This document shows, in pieces, positions 52,964-59,907 of a DNA stretch of 64,000 nucleotides. The notes beneath the pieces are model-generated. The model worked only from the letters and a program-made list of their open reading frames with translations. It did not search any database and was not told where the DNA came from. Within the stretch, counting starts at the first letter, position 1. Each line of letters starts with the position of its first letter. This DNA is from an uncultured Roseburia sp. Lineage in GTDB: Bacteria > Bacillota > Clostridia > Lachnospirales > Lachnospiraceae. The position numbers and the translations under genes are program-made. The stretch is from positions 29,390-93,389 of the forward strand of contig CAMUHN010000003.1 in assembly GCA_947088675.1 (NCBI GenBank), read 5' to 3'.

Positions 52964-54283
52964 CTATTGTGCCGGCGCCTGCGCTGTCGCTGCTGTCAGA
53001 TTGTCAAGCAGTTCCTGTAAATCAGTTCCGTCCGGATTTCCCTGTGCAATAATCTCGCCAAAGCTCTTTGTCGGATCCCAGTAGCTCTGTCCTGCCATCT
53101 GAACAACGCCGTTCGCGCCGTTCTGTTCTGTCACTGCCGCAAGCGCAATATTGGATGCAACATCGTCAGATGCTCCTACCGTAATGCTGGACGGGCCGAT
53201 CTGCCTCTGTGCAAAACGTTTTGCCTGGCTGCCGTCATTTGTCAGATAAAGCGCCAGTTCCATTGCCCAGCCAACCTGCGGAGAGTTTGCGTTAACGCCG
53301 ATAAATTTATAGCCTGCCGCAGATCCCATCTGCACCTGATTTCCTGCGCATGTAAATGTCGGAAGAGCGGTGGCTGCGTATCCGTCGCCAAATGCCGTCT
53401 GTACAGCGTCCGCATCCCATGTACCGGATACGATCGCGCCAAGTGTGTTTGTTGCGATCTGGTTTGCCGTATCGCCGTCCGTGATCGGAAGAAATGCAGC
53501 GTGATTTGCAATGTCAAGCATTCCCTGTACGACGTCGGTTCCCTTGATACCGGTTGATGATGTGCCCGCCCAGTCGATCGTAGTGCTGCCGTCCGCATTT
53601 AATGTTGTCGTAAAGCCTGCTCCATAGAAAAATCCTGCGTTATACCAGCCGGAAGCCATAACCATGCCGGCTTTCTTCCCCGCCGCTTCACAGTCCTTTA
53701 AAATCGCATCCCAGGAAGTCGGATCCTTTACCACGTTGCTGTCATAGTATAAGAAGTATCCGTTGTCTGCGGAGAACGGATACGCATATAATGTATCGTT
53801 CACGGTAGCGGCTTCCACGGAACCTGCCACGTTGCCGTTTTTCACTGTATCCACATCCTGTACCGGCTGAAGTACGTTGGCATTGACAAGATCGACGATC
53901 TGGTCGCTTGCAAATGCAAATACGTCTGCCGCCGCTTCCGGGTCAATTAAGATGGTATCCTTTGCCGTTGACTCGGATTCCACGCCTACCGTGATCTCAA
54001 ATGCCTGATCCGGATTTGCCGCTTTAAACTCTTCGATTAATTCGTTTGTCAGGTTCTGGTCTTCCTCTGCCGCCCATACTCTTAAGGAAACCGTCTCACC
54101 GCTTGCAGCCGGTTTGTTGTCGCCGGCATTGTCCGCGCCTGCGTTTGTATCCCCCGCATTGTCTGCGCCTGCGTTCGCGTTGTTGTTTGCATCCGCATTG
54201 TCGGAACCCTTGTCACCGCAGCCGACAAGCATCGTAGAAGCCATTGCTGCACATAACAGTACACTTACTACTTTCTTTTTCAT
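52964..54283 (-). CDS. Sugar ABC transporter solute-binding lipoprotein
   Basis: 439 residues from the ATG at 54283 with GGGAGG upstream; an in-frame TTG two codons earlier is discarded. The lipobox is MLVGCGDKG (Cys about residue 23). A flexible Asn/Ala/Gly/Asp linker with repeated AGADNAGD units follows before the folded part VSLRVWAAEEDQNLTNELIE. The type 1 fold resembles maltose/galacto-oligosaccharide binding proteins: DPEAAADVFAFASDQIVDLV, AYPFSADNGYFLYYDSNVVK, GPSSITVGASDD. It captures oligosaccharides for the two permeases. It is the first gene after the promoter at 54487-54515. Confidence 0.95.
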   Translation of the reverse strand: MKKKVVSVLLCAAMASTMLVGCGDKGSDNADANNNANAGADNAGDTNAGADNAGDNKPAASGETVSLRVWAAEEDQNLTNELIEEFKAANPDQAFEITVGVESESTAKDTILIDPEAAADVFAFASDQIVDLVNANVLQPVQDVDTVKNGNVAGSVEAATVNDTLYAYPFSADNGYFLYYDSNVVKDPTSWDAILKDCEAAGKKAGMVMASGWYNAGFFYGAGFTTTLNADGSTTIDWAGTSSTGIKGTDVVQGMLDIANHAAFLPITDGDTANQIATNTLGAIVSGTWDADAVQTAFGDGYAATALPTFTCAGNQVQMGSAAGYKFIGVNANSPQVGWAMELALYLTNDGSQAKRFAQRQIGPSSITVGASDDVASNIALAAVTEQNGANGVVQMAGQSYWDPTKSFGEIIAQGNPDGTDLQELLDNLTAATAQAPAQ

Positions 54284-54464
54284 TTTCAAGTCCTCCCTTT
54301 GAACTCATTCATAATTAAGTACAATTCTTTCCGTTTGCCGCATCTATTATGCACGGTGTCATAATACCCCGAAAATTCGCGCTGTATTTCCCCACGCAAC
54401 TTCTGATAAAAATACCGCATACAGACTTTCGGGGCTCATGCGCAAATCCTTGCATTTGCAGTTG

Positions 54465-54478
54465 CGCAATCGGTTGTT
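54465..54478. promoter_or_regulatory. Candidate LacI-family operator at the transcription start
   Basis: CGCAATCGGTTGTT centres on CG with AA and TT half-sites (consensus TGnAAnCGnTTnCA, core AAnCGnTT intact, three edge mismatches). It covers about +2 to +15 of the promoter at 54487-54515, where repressor binding would block initiation. It could serve the LacI-type protein encoded at 54573-55574 or CcpA. Confidence 0.5.
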
Positions 54479-54486
54479 CTAAAAAG

Positions 54487-54515
54487 ATTTTAGCATTATG
54501 GCCTATGAGTGTCAA
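54487..54515 (-). promoter_or_regulatory. SigA-type promoter of the galactan utilisation operon
   Basis: Minus strand: TTGACA (54510-54515), 17-base spacer, TAAAAT (54487-54492). The leader is about 195 bases and carries several short inverted repeats, including a TTGCGCAA palindrome, besides the candidate operator. Confidence 0.85.
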
Positions 54516-54572
54516 TGTCCATATTTTATAATTACTTCCCACTTTTTTTAGCAAAAATGCACAAAACTGGAA

Positions 54573-55574
54573 TTATCTGGTAGATCCTTTCCATACAACC
54601 TGATAGGGAAGCAGCGTGCGTTCCGGCACCGTAAGCCCCTCGATCCTGTCAAGCAGGACGCGGCACGCCTCCATCCCAAGCTCTTTCGAGTCGAAAGAAA
54701 GCGAGGTAATAGACGGGACATTATCCGAGAGTATGGTACTGTCAAAAAAGGAAGCGACCCAGACATCCGAGGGTACACACACTTTACTCTCCCGCAGCAC
54801 TTTTAATACACGCCTTGTCACAGAATCGTCCATACAGAGGATGCACTCTGCCCTCTCCGCCAGCGCTCCCTCCACGCTTTTATCCACGCGCAGATGATTT
54901 TCCGGGCTTAGATACAGCAGTTTATCCTCCACGTCCATTCCCATTCCGGCAAATGCATCAAAATAGCCGCTCAGCCGGCTCTGCGTCACAATATAACCGT
55001 CATCTTCCCCAATCAGTGCAATCCGTTTGATTCCTCTCTTTAAAATACCCAGTGTCAGATCGCGGCAGGCGCTGCGATGATTGTGATCCATCTGTACTAC
55101 GCCTTTGTAATTGGAACTTCCTATCGTTACAAACGGGATCGTCTTTTGAAGCATAAACTCAATCTGTATATCTTTTAAAACTGTGCGCATCAGTATTACG
55201 CCGTCTACTTTATGATCGTCAATAATACGCTCCAGAGAGGAGATATCGTCCATCCGGCACATGGTAAGCAAAATATCATACTCTGCCATCTGCGCTCTCT
55301 CCTGAATACCGAAAAGACATGTCTGGAAAAAATTCCAGTCTACCATCTCATAATCCCGCGGCATTACGACACAGATATTGTAGGTTTTCGACTGTGCAAG
55401 CCCTTTCGCAATCATATTCGGTTTAAAATTATGCTCTTCTATAAATGCAAGTACTTTTTCCCTTGTCTCTTTTCCGATTCTGCCTTTGCCGGATATTGCC
55501 CTTGATACCGTTGTTTTTGATACGCCGAGCGCCTCCGCTACATCCGCAATTGTAAGCGTTTCTTTTTCTTCCAT
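54573..55574 (-). CDS. LacI-family transcriptional regulator of the galactan operon
   Basis: 333 residues. N-terminal helix-turn-helix LTIADVAEALGVSKTTVSRA with the hinge GRIGKETREKV, then a periplasmic-binding-like ligand domain (NICVVMPRDYEMVDWNFFQ, GVILMRTV, GEDDGYIVTQSRLSGYFDAF, NVPSITSLSFDSKELGMEA). It lies directly upstream of the transport genes on the same strand and probably represses them in the absence of a galactose-derived sugar through the site at 54465-54478. A looser TGAAAC-AG-GTTTTA site at about 55604-55617 lies in front of its own gene. Effector unknown. Confidence 0.93.
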   Translation of the reverse strand: MEEKETLTIADVAEALGVSKTTVSRAISGKGRIGKETREKVLAFIEEHNFKPNMIAKGLAQSKTYNICVVMPRDYEMVDWNFFQTCLFGIQERAQMAEYDILLTMCRMDDISSLERIIDDHKVDGVILMRTVLKDIQIEFMLQKTIPFVTIGSSNYKGVVQMDHNHRSACRDLTLGILKRGIKRIALIGEDDGYIVTQSRLSGYFDAFAGMGMDVEDKLLYLSPENHLRVDKSVEGALAERAECILCMDDSVTRRVLKVLRESKVCVPSDVWVASFFDSTILSDNVPSITSLSFDSKELGMEACRVLLDRIEGLTVPERTLLPYQVVWKGSTR

Positions 55575-55703
55575 TTTTCCTATCCCTCGTTTTTATTTAT
55601 CCTTGAAACAGGTTTTATCCAGTTTTATTATTGTATAGTTAACCAAAAAAAGCAATGCTATTTTTTCATATTTTCTGTAAATTTTATTGGTGCAAACTGC
55701 CAT

Positions 55704-55792
55704 ATGAGGTGTTTTAGGATTGCCTTGGCACAAAGTGCGCAGCAATCCGCAGGTATCATGGGGTCAAAAGAAATTTGACCCAAACACCATAT
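55704..55792. repeat. Three-way-junction palindromic region, possible interspersed repeat or structured leader
   Basis: Nested complementary arms: outer GGTGTTT (55708-55714) with AAACACC (55782-55788), extendable by ATAT on both sides; inner hairpin 1 GGATTGC (55717-55723) with GCAATCC (55742-55748) plus GCAC/GTGC at its tip; inner hairpin 2 GGGTCAAA (55761-55768) with TTTGACCC (55774-55781). All three arms pair almost perfectly. Hairpin 2 overlaps the -35 box of the promoter at 55775-55803. The remainder of the gap 55575-55832 has no gene. Confidence 0.75.
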
Positions 55793-55803
55793 TATATTAT
55801 AAT
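55775..55803 (+). promoter_or_regulatory. SigA-type promoter of the CxxC/4Fe-4S pair, overlapped by a palindrome
   Basis: TTGACC (55775-55780), 17 bases, TATAAT (55798-55803). The -35 lies inside the right arm of the inverted repeat GGGTCAAA/TTTGACCC, so a protein bound there would block it. GAAAGGAG precedes the start at 55833. Confidence 0.75.
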
Positions 55804-55832
55804 ATTTCAGGAAAAGAAAGGAGACGCTGCGA

Positions 55833-55985
55833 ATGAAAAACACAAAACACAGGCGAAAGCTGATTCAGATTTTCCTGCTGACAGCATCTTTCCTGTTCAT
55901 GATAACAGGTCTGTTAAACGGCGAGGCACAAACCGTTCTTGCAAAGGCCGTCAATATCTGTCTGGAGTGTATCGGCATTGGATAA
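55833..55985 (+). CDS. CD1871A-family CxxC micro-protein
   Basis: 50 residues, ATG at 55833 behind AAAGGAG. A basic start (MKNTKHRRK), one membrane helix (about 11-27) and the conserved ending NICLECIGIG with a CxxC motif. This matches the small CD1871A-type proteins, which in clostridia are encoded directly before NapH-like 4Fe-4S membrane proteins, as here. The CxxC next to the membrane suggests redox or cofactor handling with that partner. The stop TAA overlaps the partner's TTG start (TTGGATAA). Function is not established. Confidence 0.85.
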   Translation: MKNTKHRRKLIQIFLLTASFLFMITGLLNGEAQTVLAKAVNICLECIGIG

Positions 55986-56850
55986 GCGAAAACTTGTGCA
56001 GGCGCTGTTTGCATTTGCCACGAACGCCCATGTGCAGGGCTTCTATCATGGCGCCATCTACAGGGGAAAATTAAAATCGGCATGCGTCCCCGGTTTAAAC
56101 TGTTATTCGTGTCCGGGCGCGCTTGGCTCCTGCCCGATCGGCGCCATGCAGGCCGTCGAGGGCAGCACAGAATACGGCTTTTCCATGTATGTCACCGGCT
56201 TTCTGGTATTTGTCGGACTTCTCGTGGGACGTTTTGTCTGCGGCTGGCTCTGCCCGTTCGGCCTGATTCAGGAACTGCTGCACAAACTTCCTGCCAGAAA
56301 AATAAAAGTGCCCAAAAAGGCAGATAACATTTTAAAATGGGTGAAATATCTGATCCTTCTGATCTTTGTGATCTTTCTTCCGATATTGACTGCAGATAAA
56401 TTTGGCATTTCCACCCCCTGGTTCTGCAAATACATCTGCCCTGCCGGCACACTGGAGGGCGGCATTCCGCTGCTGCTTGCAAACCGGCCGCTGCGCCAGG
56501 CAATCGGCTTTCTGTTTTCCTGGAAACTGCTGATACTGGCACTTGTCATCCTTTCATCCATCCTGATTTTCCGTCCGTTCTGCCGCTATCTGTGCCCGCT
56601 CGGCGCATTTTACGGCATATTTAACCCGGTCAGTATCCGCCGATATCAGATTGAACGCTCCAAATGTACAAAATGCGGACTCTGCAGCGCACATTGCAGG
56701 ATGGATATCGACGTGTGCAAAAATCCAAATTCTCCGGAATGCATCCGCTGCGGCGAATGTGTCAAAGCCTGTCCGACCGGCGCGCTCACCGGCATGGCCA
56801 TACGGCCAGAACCGCAGGATTCCCGCTGTAACGACAAAATCGCCGATTGA
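55978..56850 (+). CDS. NapH/CcoG-like membrane 4Fe-4S binding protein
   Basis: 290 residues if started at the TTG at 55978 (DKRKLVQALFAFATNAHVQG follows), which overlaps the previous stop and has GGAG ten bases upstream; a longer in-frame ORF from 55939 is a shadow of the CxxC gene. Features: CVPGLNCYSCPGALGSCPIG, about four to five membrane helices, three CxxxCP-type motifs (CGWLCPFG, CKYICPAGT, CRYLCPLGAFYG), then two ferredoxin clusters, CTKCGLCSAHC and CIRCGECVKACPTGA. The family transfers electrons across the membrane in anaerobes. Its partner enzyme is not in the window. Confidence 0.92.
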   Translation: MDKRKLVQALFAFATNAHVQGFYHGAIYRGKLKSACVPGLNCYSCPGALGSCPIGAMQAVEGSTEYGFSMYVTGFLVFVGLLVGRFVCGWLCPFGLIQELLHKLPARKIKVPKKADNILKWVKYLILLIFVIFLPILTADKFGISTPWFCKYICPAGTLEGGIPLLLANRPLRQAIGFLFSWKLLILALVILSSILIFRPFCRYLCPLGAFYGIFNPVSIRRYQIERSKCTKCGLCSAHCRMDIDVCKNPNSPECIRCGECVKACPTGALTGMAIRPEPQDSRCNDKIAD

Positions 56851-56874
56851 ATTTAACTGCGCCTGTGCTATAAT
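56847..56874 (+). promoter_or_regulatory. Promoter of the GH42 beta-galactosidase gene (extended -10)
   Basis: TTGAAT (56847-56852), 16 bases, TATAAT (56869-56874) with TGC before the -10. It overlaps the stop codon of the 4Fe-4S gene; the ATG at 56905 has GAAAGGAAG upstream. Confidence 0.75.
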
Positions 56875-56904
56875 AGAGCAATCAGAACAGAAAGGAAGCC
56901 ATCT

Positions 56905-58923
56905 ATGAAAACAGACAAAATACTTTTTGGCGCCGCATACTATTCCGAATACCTTCCCTGTGACCGCGTGGAAAAGGACATGGAACTGATGGAGAAAGCC
57001 GGCATGAATACGATCCGGATTGCGGAATCCACCTGGAGCACATTAGAACCTCTGGACGGCGTGTTCGATTTTACGCACCTTGACCGTATGCTTGATGCCG
57101 CAGCCAGACACAATATTTCTGTCATTATCGGTACGCCAACCTACGCCGTGCCGACATGGCTTGTTGCAAAATACCCGGATCTGCTCGCCGTAACCAAAAA
57201 TGGACAGGAACTTTACGGACACCGTCAAAATATGGATATCACACACCCCGGCTATTTAAAACACGCAAAGCGCATGATCACCGCGCTGATGGAACATATC
57301 AGGGACATACCGCACATCATCGGTTTTCAGCTGGACAATGAGACAAAAAGCTACGGCACAGCGGGGCCGCGCGTTCAGCAGATGTTTGTCGACTACTTAA
57401 AATCCGAATTTCCCGATCTCGACGAATTTAACCGTGTGTTCGGACTGGACTACTGGAGCAACCGCGTCAACGCATGGGAAGATTTTCCGGACGTGCGGGG
57501 CACAATTAACCAGAGTCTCTCGGCGGAATTTAAAAAATTTCAGCGCCTGCTTGTCACGACTTTTTTAAACTGGCAGTCTGATATCATTGAAGCATATAAA
57601 AGAGATGACCAGTTTATCACACAAAACTTTGATTTTGGATGGACTTCGCATTCCTACGGATACCAGCCGGAAGTGAATCAATTTGAAGCTGCAAAATGCC
57701 TGACCGTCGCAGGGTGCGATATCTACCATCCGTCGCAGGATGACCTCACCGGGGCGGAAGTCACTGTGTGCGGCAATATCGCGCGCGCTTTAAAACATGA
57801 CAATTACCTGATTCTCGAAACGCAGGCACAGGGGAACCCCCAGTGGCTGCCCTACCCCAGGCAGCTTCGGCTTCTGGCCTACAGCCATATCGCAAACGGC
57901 TCCAACAGCGTGATGTACTGGCACTGGCATTCTATCCATAATGCGATTGAAAGTTACTGGAAAGGAGTGCTTTCACATGATTTTTCGGAAAACGAGACAT
58001 ACCTCGAGAGCTGCTGTGTCGGCGAAGAGCTAAAGCGCGTCGGCGGCCGGCTGAAAAACATCCGGAAAGAAAACCGTATCGCTGTTATGCTTGACAATAC
58101 ATCGTTAAGCGGCCTCTGTGAATTTCCGGTCGGTTCACTCGGGGAGCACAGCTACAACCGGATTCTGCGCTGGCTATGCGATGCCATGTACCGCATGAAT
58201 CTGGAGTTTGACATGATTTCATCCGACGAACGGGATTTTGACAGATATCGCTGCATCGTAGTCCCGGCGCTCTATTGCGCCGGCGATGATCTGTTGAACG
58301 CGCTGACGGACTACGTGCGAAACGGCGGGCATCTGATCGCCACATTCCGCAGTGCTTTTTCAGACGAACATCTGAAGATTTACCATGACACACAGCCGCA
58401 CATTCTGAACAAGTGTCTTGGCCTGCATTACGACCAGTTTACTATTCCAAAAAATGTAAGCGTCGTCTCCCGCACGACTGACACCGAAGCGGAACTTTCG
58501 GCTGCGGCGCACGACTGGATGGAACTATGCCTTTGCGATTTTGCCTCTCCTGTCGCTATCTACGACCACCCCGCCTGGAACCGCTATGCGGCTGCGGCAA
58601 AAAATAAATTCGGCAAAGGGTCGTCCCTTTATTTTGCAGCCTTTTTTGAGGGCCCGTTGTTTGAGAAAATTTTAAACGACTATCTGAATGAAATCGATGT
58701 TTTAGAACCATGGAATGAAAAAATTCATTTCCCGCTCATTGTCAAACGAGGGAAGAATGATTTCGGCAGGACGCTCTGCTATTATTTCAATTATTCGGGA
58801 ACCGAACAGATTGTCTCTCATATTGAAACTGACGGGACGGAACTTCTTAGCGGCAAGCTGGTATCTAAGGGAGACCGGATTACGATTTCACCGTGGAATG
58901 TAAAGATTATAGAATGTATCTGA
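56905..58923 (+). CDS. GH42 beta-galactosidase
   Basis: 672 residues, the normal GH42 length. Barrel pieces: FGAAYYSEYLPCDRVEKDME, GMNTIRIAESTWSTLEP, YAVPTWLVAKYPDLLAV, the acid/base Glu in GFQLDNETKSYG (about 143) and the nucleophile Glu in LILETQAQGNPQW (about 310). A trimerisation domain (YRCIVVPALYCAGDDLLNAL) and a small beta domain follow. No signal peptide, so it acts on imported galactosides. It is divergently placed from the galactan operon with its own promoter, about 1.3 kb from the LacI gene. Confidence 0.96.
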   Translation: MKTDKILFGAAYYSEYLPCDRVEKDMELMEKAGMNTIRIAESTWSTLEPLDGVFDFTHLDRMLDAAARHNISVIIGTPTYAVPTWLVAKYPDLLAVTKNGQELYGHRQNMDITHPGYLKHAKRMITALMEHIRDIPHIIGFQLDNETKSYGTAGPRVQQMFVDYLKSEFPDLDEFNRVFGLDYWSNRVNAWEDFPDVRGTINQSLSAEFKKFQRLLVTTFLNWQSDIIEAYKRDDQFITQNFDFGWTSHSYGYQPEVNQFEAAKCLTVAGCDIYHPSQDDLTGAEVTVCGNIARALKHDNYLILETQAQGNPQWLPYPRQLRLLAYSHIANGSNSVMYWHWHSIHNAIESYWKGVLSHDFSENETYLESCCVGEELKRVGGRLKNIRKENRIAVMLDNTSLSGLCEFPVGSLGEHSYNRILRWLCDAMYRMNLEFDMISSDERDFDRYRCIVVPALYCAGDDLLNALTDYVRNGGHLIATFRSAFSDEHLKIYHDTQPHILNKCLGLHYDQFTIPKNVSVVSRTTDTEAELSAAAHDWMELCLCDFASPVAIYDHPAWNRYAAAAKNKFGKGSSLYFAAFFEGPLFEKILNDYLNEIDVLEPWNEKIHFPLIVKRGKNDFGRTLCYYFNYSGTEQIVSHIETDGTELLSGKLVSKGDRITISPWNVKIIECI

Positions 58924-58926
58924 ACG

Positions 58927-58961
58927 ATTGCCCACTCCCTGCGGGAGCGGGCAATATTTTA
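58927..58961 (+). terminator. Rho-independent terminator behind the GH42 gene
   Basis: ATTGCCC-A-CTCCC, TGC loop, GGGAG-C-GGGCAAT followed by ATTTTAT. The stem has one internal mismatch. On the other strand the hairpin also lies directly behind the convergent Mrr-like gene and could stop both transcripts. Confidence 0.88.
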
Positions 58962-58964
58962 TAT

Positions 58965-59576
58965 TTAACTGATTCGCGGTACTTTCTGAATTTCTTTTTT
59001 TATATCCTCTTGAGTCATTCCCTTAAATCTATTTGAAAACAAAAAATTCAGACTAAGACCTAATCTGTCAATCGCAATGATAGACGCATTTTTACATAAT
59101 ATATATGCATACTTTGAAAAATAATTTGATGTAATAAAATATGGTACAATGGGAGTAAACGCGTTTATCTCCAAATTACTGTATATAACCTTATCACCTT
59201 TTCCATTTCTTTTTTTGGAAAAATTATTCGATCTTAATAAATAAACGGAACCAGCCAATTCTCTGATTTCAGTTGTCTCAACGCTCTGACTGCTATAATG
59301 CTTTGCCTGACCAATGACATATAATAAATTATTATTTTGCTCTCCTGTAGTTAAACATTGCACATACTTTTTATATCCGACAAAATCTATTCCCTGGTCA
59401 TGTGAACGTTGTGTCGCGTTTACTGATTCACGCTGAACGATTTCCTTTAAAAATAATGCACAAAGCTTTTCAAAATCATCGGCTGATATTTGTTCAATTA
59501 CCTTTGTAATATTTATAAAATCATCTTTATAATTTAAATCTAACGCATACGTCAAAGTATCCTCGTCTATTTTCAA
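58965..59576 (-). CDS. Mrr-like restriction endonuclease domain protein, probably frameshifted
   Basis: 204 residues in the open frame. It contains the Mrr_cat (type IV restriction endonuclease) pattern: ISADDFEKLCALFLKEIVQ helix, then the PD-(D/E)xK site as HDQGIDFVGYKKY (Asp) and LLYVIGQAKHYSS (QAK), with ETTEIRELAGSVYLLRSNN. The only start in this frame is a TTG at 59576 without ribosome site. Just upstream an A7 run (59610-59616) separates it from a second reading frame with a continuing fit, so the gene is probably interrupted or phase variable. The gene is much more AT-rich than its neighbours, a sign of transfer. Confidence 0.72.
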   Translation of the reverse strand: MKIDEDTLTYALDLNYKDDFINITKVIEQISADDFEKLCALFLKEIVQRESVNATQRSHDQGIDFVGYKKYVQCLTTGEQNNNLLYVIGQAKHYSSQSVETTEIRELAGSVYLLRSNNFSKKRNGKGDKVIYSNLEINAFTPIVPYFITSNYFSKYAYILCKNASIIAIDRLGLSLNFLFSNRFKGMTQEDIKKEIQKVPRIS

Positions 59577-59599
59577 AAGATTATATTTATATTTTTCTT

Positions 59600-59690
59600 T
59601 TACCGTTTCAAAAAAACGCTGATATCTTCCGCTAACTTAATAACCTCATCTAAATCCGCTTTATCATACATCTTTTCATAAAATACCACA
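59600..59690 (-). pseudogene. N-terminal fragment of the Mrr-like gene in another frame
   Basis: Minus strand from the ATG at 59671 reads MYDKADLDEVIKLAEDISVF and stops at 59600. One extra T in the T7 tract (A7 on the plus strand, 59610-59616) would continue it as SVFFETVKEKYKYNLLKIDE into the gene at 58965-59576. It is either a true frameshift, a slippage-controlled switch, or a sequencing error. Confidence 0.55.
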
Positions 59691-59751
59691 CTAAAAGTCT
59701 TAATTCACTTTTCTCCAATACAAATTCAAATGATTCAAATTTTTTTAGAAG

Positions 59752-59797
59752 AAAAACGGCGCTTCTGTTCCCCCGTACAGGAAACAGGAAACGCCGT
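59752..59797 (-). terminator. Rho-independent terminator of the L,D-transpeptidase gene
   Basis: Minus strand: ACGGCG, then CTGTTTC pairing with GGAACAG, then CGCCGT followed by TTTTC. The gap 59798-59907 holds nothing recognisable. Confidence 0.75.
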
Positions 59798-59907
59798 CTC
59801 CGCGTTTTGTTCTGTTTTTAGTATCATATAATGTTGCAGTACACCGTTTCACCGGCTGCCGCTCCGTCGCATCCAGAATACACTCGCTTACCATGCCGCT
59901 CTGCCGG

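Noticed and set aside
55939-55977. Longer N-terminus for the 4Fe-4S protein from an in-frame alternative start
   Set aside because: This stretch is already coding for the CxxC micro-protein in another frame; the family-like sequence begins at DKRKLVQ after the TTG at 55978.
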